Positions 1 to 10,311 of a stretch of DNA of 64,000 bases are shown piece by piece. The DNA is taken from NCBI GenBank assembly GCA_008360975.2, contig VLJF02000046.1, positions 744,001-808,000 on the forward strand, given 5' to 3'. Each line of letters opens with the position of its first letter. Positions within the stretch are counted from its first letter, which is position 1. The translations under genes were made by a program, and so were the position numbers. The notes beneath the pieces were generated by a model. It did not search any database. It saw only the letters and a list, made by a program, of their open reading frames with translations, and was not told where the DNA came from. This stretch comes from Lichenostomus cassidix. Its lineage: Eukaryota > Chordata > Aves > Passeriformes > Meliphagidae.

Positions 1-110
1 TGTTTGGTTGTTTGTTTGGTTTATTTGGGTTTTTTTGTTTGTTTGTTTGTGGTTTTTTGTTTGTATTTTGGTTTTTTTTGTTTTTTTGTTTTTTGTTTTT
101 TTTTTATGGA
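1..110 (+). repeat. T-rich (GTTT)n-like low-complexity tract
   Basis: Irregular runs of GTTT and poly-T interrupted by single G residues. The same tract recurs at about 57343-57450, at the start of the right copy of the direct duplication, so the duplication probably began left of the window edge. Any frame through it encodes only F, L, V and W and is not a gene. Confidence 0.85.
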
Positions 111-400
111 GCTGTGCCTTCCTTTGGTTCAGTTTGCTGACAATAAATGAACATCCCTCTGTGTCTCAGGCAGCTCCTTCCCCAAGGAAAGCAGCTGGGA
201 GTTTGTGCCAAGGAGCTGAAAGCTGCAGGTGCAGCCTGGAGTGGAGGAAGCTGAGATTTGCACAAAGCTGCTCTGAGTCCCAGGGCTTGGATGAGGGAAA
301 TGGTGGGGTGGGGGTTAGGGACAGAGTCTGATTGATTGTCAGCCATAAAGGGTCTTGATGTTCATATCTATTCAGACTGCATTAGGAGGTGCTCTGGATC
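103..400 (+). repeat. ~300-bp dispersed module, six copies in the window
   Basis: A block starting TATGGAGCTSTGC and running through a GGTGGGGTGGGGGTTAGG stretch to a 'TCTTGATGTTCATATCTATT' segment. Copies, all on plus, lie at about 103-400, 19018-19330, 29697-30000, 36372-36680, 43048-43350 and 57447-57750. In four copies it directly follows a CR1-derived fragment. It links the outer direct duplication to the tandem array. No protein function is recognised. Confidence 0.8.
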
Positions 401-1639
401 AATATCAATTGGAAATTGTTGATACTGATTTGCCCCAATCGAGCCCAGAGACACTTCAGAGACCAAGTCAGAGCAGTGGGTATTTGCTTTATTCAGTGCA
501 CCAGGTGTGTGGGGAATTCTCTCCACCAAACACACACCTCAGTACCTCCAAAGGCACAGTGTTATAGGTAAAATTCATGAATATTCATTACATTCCCCAG
601 GATAGGAGTGGTTATACAAATTACTTCTCATAAGTCATTAATATTATTAGTGATTTCTTGTGCTCAATTTCAAAAGGATTCCTTTTGCCCCCTTTTATCT
701 TGATAAGATTAAGGGAATCCACAAGGCCAGAACTGTTATCAGCCTTCAGCCCTGGACGGGCGCCGTGCTGGTGGAAGGGCAAAAGATCAAAGAAATAAGG
801 ATGGTTGAAGTGTAAATATGTAGGATTTTGTAGGTCTGTAGGATTTAGAGCCTGAAGGATTAGAGGGTCTGTTTGTCGGTTTCGGACGGTCGGGACAGAG
901 AGGAGAGATCTCTGCAGTCAGGTCTGAGAGCATGGGGTTTGTTGTGAAAGTGTGGGTGTAGGAGAGCTGCCAGGGGCTGCCAGACACAGCCCAGAGCAGC
1001 TCAGAGCAGTGAGAGAGAGAGAGAGAGATGCCAGGAGAGCGAGCTGCTGTTTACAATACAATAAATCATCCTCTGTGTTGAATATTCTAATTCTCATTAA
1101 CCAATCTAGAACAAGCTACAAACCCTACAACATTTACATACAACCTATAAGAATCATCACATTACCATATGGGGTTATATTTTAAACCCTAAAAACTGCT
1201 TTTTGGCCCCTCTGCCATCAGGCAGGGTCTGCTCTGACCCTTGGAGCTGTCTGCAGGCAGAGGGGATTGTTTCACCAAGAAGGGGATTACCTCCAGTCAG
1301 CCATACCATTGTTTTCTAGCTGTTCAGGAACTCAGAGCTTGTCTTCATCTCAATCTCCATATTCTCAGCATCTTTTGCCAGGTAATCATATTTATAAGGC
1401 TTTCCTATTCCATCTTCCCCAACAGCAGGTGACAATCGCAGTGAACAGATTGACAGGCAGGGCACTGGGGGGACAGGGTGATGTCATCAGAGTAACATCA
1501 TCAGAGTGACATCAGTGACGTCATCAGAGTGACATCATCAGCAATCAGCGCAGGTGACAATCGCAGCAGAACGGATTGCTGCAGGTCACTGAGAGGGGAC
1601 AGGGTGACATCAGGGTGGCATTGGGGTAGCATCAGGTGG

Positions 1640-1978
1640 CATCAAAATGGCAGAAAGTGGAGGAAAATGGTGTTAAAGTGACAAAAAATGGCACCAAATG
1701 GCATCAAATTGAATTGAAGTGACACCAAATGGCAGCAAATGGCACTAAATGACACTAAATGACACCACAGTGACACTAAATGGCACCAAAGTGGCACTAA
1801 ATGGCAACAAATGGCAAAAAATTACACTAAAGTGACATTAAATGGCACAAGATGGCACTAAAGTGGCACAAAGTAACATTAAGTGGCAAAAAATGGCACC
1901 AAATGGCTCTAAATGGCATTAAAGTGACACTAGATGGCACCAGATAGCGCCAAAGTGACACTAAATGGCACCAAAGTG
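1640..1978 (+). repeat. Short-period TGGCACYAAA(G) tandem repeat
   Basis: About thirty degenerate copies of a 10-11 bp unit alternating TGGCACTAAA and TGACACCAAA. The right-hand duplicate at 58975-59650 is about twice as long, so the array length differs between the copies. Confidence 0.8.
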
Positions 1979-2016
1979 CTGCTGTGGGCACCCAAGGGGC
2001 AGGAGGGGTTTGGGGG

Positions 2017-2715
2017 TGTCACGGTCCACTCATGAGCAGACGCGTGATGGTTCATACCAGCTACGACCTCAGAGTGCAAAAAAAAAAAGAAAACACAAAA
2101 TGCAACAAGTCAAGGGAGTTAAATTTCAATCCAAGGGGGAACTTTATTCATTTGGCCTGTAAAGCGGCCTGCGATAGAGAGAGAAAGAGAGAAAATTGGG
2201 AAAAGATGGGGAGGAAAGGGAAGGAAAGGGGCTATAGCTACCACCACGGGTCCACAGACGTCCGGCGTCCCTGGAGTCCCGTCCAGCCGGCGTTCCTTGG
2301 CCTCTGCAAAGATCGATGTGATCTTTCGGTGGGGAAGATCTTCGGAGTTCAGCCACTCCAGAGCTGTCTTTTATGCTAGTCCATACACCTGGTCCCTCCT
2401 TGCCACCTGCCTTTGCTCCCCCTTAATTCTTGTGGAGATTTGCCAATCTCCACTTGGCAGGGTCGAGGGAGGAGTGTCCGAGGCATGGTCAGGGGGTTTT
2501 TCACAATGGGTGTCAGGGCGACGGGTGCAAAGCCTTCGTCACATACCCGCTTTGGCAGCACAAGGCCTTTGTTCTGTATCAGCTCAGGCAGGTGCAAAGC
2601 ATTCGCTCCGTACCAGCTTTGGGTAGGCACAAAGCATTCTCTGCGTAAGTCCTGCACCTGTAGTTTCTGATGAGAAATGTTGAGACAGAACTTGATTCTT
2701 GGATCAACCCTTACA
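2017..2715 (-). repeat. ERV-A 3' LTR, ~699 bp, TG...CA
   Basis: The plus strand begins TGTCACGG at 2017 and ends CTTACA at 2715. On minus, U3 holds about three degenerate ~33-bp repeats containing GGCACAAAGC (2520-2650), an enhancer-like arrangement. A poly(A) signal AATAAA lies on minus near 2145. An A-rich and purine-rich stretch occupies 2080-2230. Confidence 0.7.
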
Positions 2716-2949
2716 GCACCCGGTGGCTCAACATTTATCTTCAGGACCAGTTGTCTTCTTCGTGATGAGTCATCTTCTGGGTGAGTTGTCTTTCTTTATG
2801 ATGAGGTGTCTTCTGGATGAGTTGTCTTCAGGACCACATGGTGGTAACACCAAGGAAGGGGGAAGGGGAGAGAAGGGAAGGAAGGGAAACAAGATCGGAA
2901 AGATTTTTACATTACTTTTTGCCATGCAGCTTTCTCAATATGAATCAAT

Positions 2950-3459
2950 GTGAAATCAGATTTCAGAATTTGGTGGGAAGCAACTGCAGCTGAGTAAGAG
3001 AAGTCACATCCCGTGATTTCAGTAAAATTACAAATATTTGTATGATTACTGGTATAAGCTATTACATTTTCTACTGTGATATTACTACAAACAATTCATA
3101 AGCATACACAACCTTTGCCAATACAGATTATTACAGTTTTAGGGTTAACTTCAGGATGAAGTTCAAAATGGCAAACTTGTTGGTCAGTGTCTAAACAAAA
3201 AATCTCGTGTTCTGATGGTGTTACTTTCACAGATAATTCCTAGTTGTTCCCGCACAATGCAGGATTCCAGGTCTATCATTTGCCATTTATCATTCACATT
3301 TTGGGCCCATGCTCTATGCTCGAAAGGATAGAGTATAGTTCCATTGTGGTTCAAGCCTAATGTGAAAACAGGATAAATCAAAGATACTGAAGCATTGTGA
3401 ATAGTTAATACATAAGCTGTAGCAGTGTTATTAACATGATTATAGGTAAAATTTACCAA
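2950..3459 (-). pseudogene. Endogenous retroviral env fragment (ERV-A)
   Basis: The minus strand has a 91-codon frame at 3184-3459 with four N-glycosylation sequons (NFT, NNT, NAS, NGT), and similar Cys- and His-containing sequence continues in other frames to about 2950. The composition (many sequons, aromatic residues, an isolated Cys) and the position just upstream of the 3' LTR fit an envelope surface or ectodomain region. A frameshift after the 'TIRTRD' stretch and a stop near 3110 break the frame, and no signal peptide, fusion peptide or membrane anchor survives. The env call rests on family resemblance and position; the exact retroviral genus is not assigned. It should not yield a functional protein. 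Confidence 0.5.
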
Positions 3460-3903
3460 CTTCCACCAAGATTGGAGGTTCTTTTCAAAATTGTTATCCC
3501 TATCCCAAATTATTTTTCAGATTTCTGTAGGAAAAATGCCTTCTTAAAGGCTGTTGCATTTTTGTCAGGTCAAAAGTTGCAGTAGCCAATTTATTCAATA
3601 ATACCTCCTAATCAATGCTATTTAGAACCCCCAGTCTAGTTCCTAAAAACACCAGTCAGGTCTCTCAATATTCATCTCCAGGAAAAAGGGAGCAACCTTT
3701 CTGAGAGACCATTCTGGTTTAAATAATATTTGTTGTTGGCTGGTGTTTCCAATTACAAATAGTATTGAAGACCAGGTTCTACTTTTCTGCATCCTGCTTG
3801 AATTTTTTCATCAATGATACCAGGCAGGGTTCTAACCCACACATTTTTATCCCAGACCCACTCATTTTTTTCTCAGACCCATTCAGATGAATGGCAAACT
3901 TCG

Positions 3904-4757
3904 TCATCCTACAAGAGCTTGAGACCAAGGCCATTCATTAGTATTTTGGTTATGGGTAGGAGGTGCAATGTAGAAAAGTACGAGCAACCTAATCAAAATT
4001 TTGTAGACCATTTTCAGATTTAGGTCTTCAATTCTTATTAATGTTTCTTCTGAAAAAAATCTTAAAGTCCCACGGGGTTCTCCTGCAAAAACAAAAATGG
4101 AAAACTTGCCCTTTTCACGCAAAAAGGAGTTAAAATGATGGAACAATAAACCAGGCATTTATTGTTTGGTGTTGGGAAAAAGGAGGGGCCACCCAGATGG
4201 CTGAGGCAGATTTGTCTTGGCTGATATCCAGACTCTCTGTTTCTTGGATAGAAAGGTTTTTTGAGGCTCCTCCAATTTGTGCATCGACTTCAATGAAAGC
4301 CAGGCTTGCTGCAAACAAACCTTTCTCCCAAGCAGTATAGCTTTTCTCAGTATCCTTAAAACTGTGGGAATAAAATCCCACAATAGCTGTGATTAACAAA
4401 TCTCCTTTTTCTGTTTTAGTGAGCTGTTTAATATAAATCTATTCTCCACTTCCCTGCCCACCACTAGGAAATGGAGATTCTAGTTTCCCTCTACTAGAGA
4501 AAAAAGTTTGCTTTGATGTCTTGTCTGCACCATCCACAAAAGGGGGCAGAAGCTGTGACAGGTGAACTTTCTTTCACAGAGGAAAAGGAATGTGGTTTTG
4601 GCACATGCCACTGGGTTACCAGTTTGCTCAATTTATCTGAAGGTAAATCATCCAATAAATCTTTAGGAATTCCTTTTTTAAGTCCTAAAGTACTTAAAGG
4701 GCCACCAATCAAGTTGGACCAAAAGGGGTTTAGGTTGTGACTGTTCCTTGGCAACAT
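3904..4757 (-). other. ERV-A internal remnant, unassigned frames
   Basis: Three short minus-strand frames (4494-4757, 4130-4399, 3904-4158) follow the truncated 5' LTR in the element's sense direction. The last has a hydrophobic stretch (ILIRLLVLFYIAPP) that could be a leader or membrane segment ahead of env. None carries a recognisable gag, protease or polymerase motif. They are probably decayed retroviral internal sequence. Confidence 0.4.
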
Positions 4758-4786
4758 CTGCAGTTTTGCTGGGGCAGAGCAGTAGG

Positions 4787-5223
4787 CGTTCCTCTGCCTC
4801 TGTGTCGATCAATGTGATCTCACGGTGGGGAAGATCTGCAGAGTTCAGTCACTCCAGAGCTGTCTTTTATGCTAGTCCATACACCTGGTCCCTCCTTGCC
4901 ACCCTCCTTTGCTCCCCTTAATTCCTGTGGAGATTTGCCAAACTCCACCTGGCAGGGCCAAGGGAGGAGTGTCTGAGGCATGGTCAGCTTTGGAGGCAGG
5001 TTTTTCACAGGAGTGAATAATGGGTGTGAGGGCGACAGGAGCAAAGCCTTCGTCACACACCAGCTTTGGCAGCACAAGGCCTTTGTTCTGTACCAGCTCA
5101 GGCAGGGGCAAAGCACTCGTTCTGTACCAGCTCTGGGAGGCACAAAGCATTCTCTGTGTAAGTCCTGCAACTGTAGTTTCTGATGGGAAATGTTGAGACA
5201 GAACTCGATTCCTTGATCTTACA
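4787..5223 (-). repeat. ERV-A 5' LTR, U3 portion only
   Basis: Aligns with 2290-2715 from the GGCGTTCCT motif to the terminal TTACA at 5219-5223, with about 10 percent visible differences. R and U5 are missing, so this promoter copy is not followed by an intact transcript start or primer-binding site. The divergence between the two LTRs suggests an old insertion. Confidence 0.65.
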
Positions 5224-6025
5224 CTAGGTTAAGAACTGGCTGGGCAGGCATAGCCAGGCCCAGAGAGTGGTGGGGAATGGTGCCACATCCTGTGTATGTC
5301 CAGTGACCACTGGTGACCCCCAGGGATCAGTGCTGGGCTCAGTTTTATTTCATATCTTTATTAATGATCTGGATGAAGGGATTGAGTCCACCATTAGCAA
5401 ATTGGCAGATGACACCAAGCTGGGTGTGAGAGTGGATCTGCTGGAGGGCAGGAAGGCTCTGCATAGGGACCTGGACAGGCTGGATCCAGAGGCCAAATCC
5501 AACAATAGGAGGTTTAACCAGACCAAGAGCCAGGTCCTGCACTTTGGCCACAACAACCCCTGCAGTGCTACAGGCTGGGGACAGAGTGGCTGGACAGTGG
5601 CCAGGCAGAAAGGGACCTGGGGGCACTGATGGACAGCAGGCTGGACATGAGCCAGCAGTGTGCCCAGGTGGCCAAGGAGGCCAATGGCAGCTGGCCTGCC
5701 ACAGGAATGGTGTGGCCAGCAGGAGCAGGGCAGTGATTCTTCCCCTGTACTTGGCACTGGTGAGGCCTCACCTCGAGTGCTGTGTCCAGTTCTGGGCCCC
5801 CAGTTTAGGAAGGACATTGAGGGGCTGGAGTGTGTCCAGAGAAGGGCAACAAGGCTGGGGAAGGGTCTGGAACACAAGTGCTGTGAGGAGTGGCTGAGTT
5901 TGGAGCTGGGGTTGTTTATCCTGGAGAAGAGGAGGCTCAGGGCAGACAAGGTGGTGTTAGGGCACAGGTTGGACTTGATGATCTCAAAGGTCTTTTCCAA
6001 CCTCACTGATTCTGTGATTCTCTGA
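5224..6025 (+). mobile_element. CR1 LINE fragment, 3' part of ORF2 plus tail
   Basis: Three-frame translation gives the C-terminal part of a CR1 reverse transcriptase: a QGSVLG motif, [16 protein letters not shown] (the FADD catalytic box, here LADD), [15 protein letters not shown] and LVRPHLE, spread over shifted frames, so it is broken. The 3' end is the usual CR1 tail with repeats of the TTCTGTGA type at about 6005-6025. Typical 5'-truncated avian LINE copy. The left arm of the inverted duplication begins inside it, at 5411. Confidence 0.9.
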
Positions 6026-6029
6026 AAGC

Positions 6030-7470
6030 ACCCTTGAAGCAGTTGCAGGATGAGCCCTGGACCTCCTCTTCAGAAGGTCCAGCAGCCCATGGCCCTCAGC
6101 TTCTCCCCACAGGCCCCAAAGCCCATCCTGTCAGTCCTGCAGAGCCTCTCCAGCTCCTCCTCACTGCCCCACAACAGGGAGCCTCACAGCCACACACAGC
6201 AGTCCAGATGTGCCCCCCTGGCCTGTGCTGCCTCTGGCAAGGGAACAGCACGAGGCACTGCAGGACCCTGCAGACAATTCATGAAGCACTTGTAGGATGA
6301 TCCTGCTCACCAAGGGATGTTCCCATGGTGCCAAGTCAGGAACTGAAATGGGGAGTGGGGCCAGAGAGGAAAGGGCAAACAGGGATGGGCTGTTTGCAGG
6401 GCAGGGGACAGGGATGGGCAAGAGGAAGAAATGTGGAGCAGGAGAGAGGAAAGAAAGCAAAGGTGGGGCAAAGGAAATGCTCAGGGCTGTTTGGGGGTGG
6501 CTGCCAGGCAGCCCTGGCTCTGAGCAACAACGTCTGCAGTGGGACAGGAAACTCACAGCTCATGTAAACAAACTTTCTGGCTGACTTCAGAGGTCACAAC
6601 AAAGCTGAGTGGTTTCCCTCCCATCCCCAGCCCTTGCTGGCCCCCAGGGCTGATGGTGTTTGTGCTCACTCAGGTTCATCTCCCCACACCAACAGCATGG
6701 GATGCTCACGCCTGCTGTGTGCAATGCAAACAGGGCTCCTGAGCCAGTGCTGCCGTGTCTCTGCCTGGAAGGATCAAGCAGCTCTGGGAGCTGGGGGAGA
6801 GGCCAGGGCTGCCAAGGGGGGATGTTGTTGGCAGCTCCATGAGGACGCTCTGGGACGCTGCCCTGGGCTGTCCAGCGCAGTGGGGATGGATCAGCCCCTG
6901 CTCTGCTGCTCCTTCCCGGCTCCCCCAGGGACCTTGCAGAGCCCCAGCCATGCTGTTTGCCCCCAGCCTGCCCACGGCCACCCTGCAGCTGCTCACGGGG
7001 GTTTTCTCTGCTCAGCATTGGCCTGGGCGTGTTCTGGAGAGAGCCTGGGCAAGGAGCCTCGAGCCCCCAGGCCCTGCCCTGAGGCGTCAGCTGTGCCCCA
7101 GCAGTGCCCATGGCCTGTCCCTGCTGCAGCCCCGGCACTGCCACCCCCAGCACTGGCAGCGACCCCGAGAGCACTCAGGCCCTACAGCAACACGAGGGGC
7201 AGCAGGGCAGCGGGGCAGTGGCACGGGAGCAGCACTGGCAACACCAAGTGCTGCTGCTCCTTGGCACAGCTGCTGTGCCACCCCTGATCTGCCCCAGCTC
7301 TGCACACAGACATTGCTGCTGCAGCTCCACAGAAGGGAACAAAAGGGGATCTCTGGTGAAAACTTGGCTGGGAGATCCTTTAGTTTGTTTGAAGCCACTG
7401 AGAGCACAGCTCCTCATTGACACAGTCTGTGGGTCACAGCAAAGATGGAGAGAAGCAAAATGAGAAATGG
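6030..7470 (+). other. GC-rich spacer without a supported gene
   Basis: Long overlapping frames are open on both strands (for example 6587-7174 minus, 6634-7287 plus, 6755-7420 plus) because the DNA is GC-rich and TA-poor. No domain, signal peptide or consistent codon pattern supports one over another, and the duplicate copy differs without preference for silent changes. Treated as noncoding DNA downstream of the receptor gene. Confidence 0.6.
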
Positions 7471-7480
7471 CACAACGACC

Positions 7481-7486
7481 TTTATT
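7481..7486 (-). promoter_or_regulatory. Poly(A) signal of left receptor gene
   Basis: AATAAA on the minus strand (CACAAATAAAGG), 125 bp beyond the stop codon of the receptor at 7611. The same signal in the same context follows the right-arm gene. Confidence 0.7.
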
Positions 7487-7610
7487 TGTGGATGTTAAGA
7501 AACTAAAACAGAGGAAATAAACTCCACAACCGAACCAACAAGAATTATCAAAGATTACTTTCATTACAAGTGATTTACAGAAATTTGCAACCAGTTTAAT
7601 GTTTCTGAAA

Positions 7611-8528
7611 TCATCCAGTCATCATTCTCCACACTGCAGCCTTGAGCTCCTGGTTCCTCAGGCTGTAGATGAGAGGGTTCAGTACTGGAGGCACCAATGA
7701 GTACAGAACTGACACTGCCAGATCCAGGGATGGGAAGGAGATGAAGGAAGGCTTCAGGTAGGCAAAGATGGCAGTGAGAAAAAACAGGGAGACCACAGCC
7801 AGGTGAGGGAGGCATGTGGAAAAGGCTTTGTGCCGTCCCTGCTCAGAGGGGATCCTCAGCACAGCCCTGAAGATCTGAACATAGGAGAAAACAATGAACA
7901 CAAAACAGGCAAAAGCTAAAAAGGTAGTAACGACAGAAATCACAGTTTTTCTGAGGATGGAGCATGAGCAGGAGAGCTTGAGGATGTGTGGAACTTCACA
8001 GAAGAACTGGCCCAGGGCATTGCCATGGCACAGGGGCAGGGAAAATGTGTTGGTTGTGTGCAGCAGAGCAGTGAGAAAGCCACTGGCCCAGGCAGCTGCT
8101 GCCATGTGGGCACAAGCTCTGGTGCCCAGGAGGGTCCCATAGTGCAGGGGTTTGCAGATGGACACATAGCGGTCATAGCACATGATAGTGAGGAGAGAAA
8201 CCTCTGCTGAAAGGAAAAAGACAAACAGAAAGAGCTGTGCAGCACATCCTGAGTAGGAGATGTCCCTGGTGTCCCAGAGGGAATTGTGCATGGCTTTGGG
8301 GACAGTGGTGCAGATTAAGCCCAGGTCAGCCAGGGCCAGGTTGAGCAGGAAGAAGAACATGGGGGTGTGCAGGTGGTGGTTCCAGGCTACGGCGCTGATG
8401 ATGAGGCTGTTGGCCAGGAGGGCAGCCAGGGAGATGCCCAGGAAGAGGCAGAAGTGCAGGAGCTGCAGCTGCCGTGTGTCTGCGAATGGCAGGAGGAGGA
8501 AGTAGCTGATGGAGCTGCTGTTGGACAT
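7611..8528 (-). CDS. Odorant receptor, family 14-like (left arm)
   Basis: A complete single-exon frame of 305 residues for a seven-helix class A GPCR that binds odorants in olfactory neuron cilia and signals through Golf. Visible hallmarks: sequon NSS at residue 3; HTPMFFFLLNLALAD at 54-68 (TM2); C95 at the top of TM3 with C167, C177 and C187 in ECL2; MCYDRYVSIC at 116-125 (TM3/ICL2); KAFSTCLPHL at 234-243 (TM6); PPVLNPLIYSLRNQ at 280-293 (TM7). The length is normal, with a short C-terminus. The start is the first Met before SNSSS, 23 bp after a splice acceptor. Family 14 (the avian gamma-c expansion) is a family-resemblance call; the exact orthologue is not named. No disabling change is seen, so it is probably functional. 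Confidence 0.92.
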   Translation of the reverse strand: MSNSSSISYFLLLPFADTRQLQLLHFCLFLGISLAALLANSLIISAVAWNHHLHTPMFFFLLNLALADLGLICTTVPKAMHNSLWDTRDISYSGCAAQLFLFVFFLSAEVSLLTIMCYDRYVSICKPLHYGTLLGTRACAHMAAAAWASGFLTALLHTTNTFSLPLCHGNALGQFFCEVPHILKLSCSCSILRKTVISVVTTFLAFACFVFIVFSYVQIFRAVLRIPSEQGRHKAFSTCLPHLAVVSLFFLTAIFAYLKPSFISFPSLDLAVSVLYSLVPPVLNPLIYSLRNQELKAAVWRMMTG

Positions 8529-8550
8529 TTTCTGTCTCTGGACATGGGAA

Positions 8551-8572
8551 CCTGTTCATGGAGAAAAGGGCA
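8551..8572 (-). promoter_or_regulatory. Splice acceptor upstream of left receptor ORF
   Basis: On minus, a pyrimidine-rich stretch ending ATGAACAG precedes an exon start at 8551, 23 bp before the receptor ATG. The right-arm gene has the equivalent ATCAACAG site. Odorant receptor genes usually have a noncoding 5' exon joined to the single coding exon. A short upstream ATG in another frame (CCATGTCC) lies in this leader. The promoter and first exon were not located. Confidence 0.5.
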
Positions 8573-8699
8573 GTGACGAAGGTGGGCTTTGCTGATCAAT
8601 GTGACAACTTTTTCTCCCAGCCCTCCCACTCTGTGCCACCCAATTTCCCTTTTCTCAGAGCTCTTCCTCCAGCCCCATGCCTGGAGCTCTGCTGGGATC

Positions 8700-10310
8700 T
8701 GGCCCAGTTGCTGTGACAAGAAGTGGCTCTGCCCATGGACACTGAGGAGTCAGCTCTGCTCTGCAGCAGTGGGTCATGGGAATGGGGGACAGGGACCAGT
8801 CCTGGGTTGGACTTCATCAGACCAAACTGCCCCTAAGGCAGAGGAGCTTGGCAGCATCTCCTGTCCCAGGGCTAAGGAACAGTGACAGCCCAAGGCAGTT
8901 TGAGAGGATTTCCTGCTGTGCTCAGGGAGAACAGAGAGAACTGTGCAAGGCAAGAGGATTGGCTGTAACTCAGTGAAGGGTGAGGGGAGCTGCTCTGTTG
9001 CTCCATCTGCTCCCAGCTGCCCTTTCTGAGATCAAGGGCAGTCACTGTGTTCCCCTGAAAATCACCCTGACACAGCTGAGAGCAGAGGGACTCACAGCAG
9101 AGCCAAATGGCTCAGCCTTTCTCAGAGTCTCAGCCCCACTGCTGGCCAAGGACACTCCTGTCCCCCAGTGTCCCCTGGAAGGCAGCTCACAGCTTGGATG
9201 GACACCCCGAGGACACACCAAGGGTCCTGGCCATGGAACTGCTGGAGGAGAGTCATTTCATTGCCAGCCTGCCAGCCTGCCCTGCCCAGAGCTGCCCAGG
9301 GCAGAGGGAGCTGGGACACCTCATTGCTGTGCTCACCCTGCACAGGAGGAGCCCCAAGGGCTGCGCCTGACCCTGCAGCTGCAACTGCCATTGCCAGAGA
9401 GCCTGTCAGCAATGCCAGGAGCAGCTGAGCAAGGCAAGGAGAGAGACAGCCGAGCCCTGAGGAAAAGCCTTTCCCTGCCCAGCCCTGCACAGCCCCTCGC
9501 AGGCAGCAGCAGTGCAGGACAGTCGCCCTCAGGCCCTGGTCAGCAGGGAATGGGCAATGGCAGGAGAGATGCCCTTCATCTCTGGTGCTGCTCTGCCGGC
9601 CCAGGAGGGGACTGAGGGCCCTGAGCCCCCGGGCTGAGGTCTGTGCTGGCTGCCAGGGGACACAAGAGCTCTGCTGCTCAGGGCAGCTGGCAGATCCCCT
9701 GCGCTGGCAAAGAGCCCTCAGGGCTGCAGGAGCTGCTCTGCAGGACAGCCCTGGGCACCCCTGGCTGCACCCCCACCTTCCCAGCCTGCAGCCATCCCTG
9801 GCAGCAGGAGCTGTCCTGCCCTGTCCCTCTGACGGTGCCCAGGGCAGCCCCGCTCTGCAGCACATCCTCCCCCAAACCAGAAACACCAGCAGAGCCATCC
9901 TTACAGTCATATCAGTGCTGCCATGTGTCAGCTTTAGAAGATCCCTGCAGCGAGAGACTTACTGTGTCAGAAGTTGTGAGGATTTCTCCATGAATAAGCT
10001 CAGAATTGTCCTTCCTGTTGCTTTAATCCTCTGTCTGCTTCACTCCTCTCAGGTACCTGCAGGAAGCACCCTCAGCCTTGCTGGGCTGGGAGAGAAACTG
10101 CTCCTCAGGAGAAATGTCTTTTTGAAGGTCTTCTTGGTTGCCAGGAGTTCCCTCTGTGCCAGGAGCCCAGCCCAGCTCAGCAGCACAGCAACAGCACAAG
10201 GACTTTAATGAGGCTCTTGAGGATTTGGTGTTGTTTACAGGAGACTCGGTCCCTGAGAGAGTCTTCAGAAACTTCTCAAGAACTCAAAGATTCTTGAAGT
10301 TTTAATGGTT
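8700..10310 (-). other. Receptor upstream region, no supported gene
   Basis: GC-rich DNA with long frames on both strands. A 262-codon frame on minus (9122-9910) and a 207-codon frame on plus (9585-10208) are both retained in the other arm (49344-50132 plus, 49046-49669 minus). The 262-codon pair differs at about 10 residues, including non-conservative ones, which is what neutral drift gives. It may hold the receptor's promoter and first exon, but no TATA box or clear exon was identified. Confidence 0.5.
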
Positions 10311-10311
10311 C

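Larger units (their letters stand above)
1..1978 (+). repeat. Left copy of ~2-kb direct duplication (partner 57345-59300)
   Basis: This stretch matches 57345-59300 in the same orientation with only scattered substitutions and small indels. Shared landmarks are the T-rich start, the block from 103, the GA run near 1015, the TGACGTCA-type repeat near 1500 and the TGGCACCAAA-type repeat from 1640. Homology stops at 1978, about 40 bp before the ERV-A LTR. No gene is recognised in 400-1640. That part is AT-rich with scattered stops and may be old LTR-derived DNA, but no LTR ends were found. Confidence 0.85.
2017..5223 (-). mobile_element. ERV-A: internally deleted endogenous retrovirus
   Basis: Two direct repeats, 2290-2715 and 4787-5223, enclose about 2 kb of AT-richer DNA carrying retroviral env-like sequence on the minus strand. 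Reading on minus, the U3 starts are TGTAAG at 5223 and 2715, and the full LTR at the left ends in CA at 2017. The right LTR lacks R and U5, and no gag, protease or polymerase frame is visible, so a large deletion probably removed everything from R of the 5' LTR to near env. No matching target-site duplication was found at the outer edges. The element abuts a CR1 fragment at 5224. Confidence 0.7.

Noticed and set aside
8387..8719. Minus frame starting at the upstream ATG in the receptor leader
   Set aside because: Overlaps the receptor ORF out of frame and is not a recognisable protein; at most an upstream ORF.
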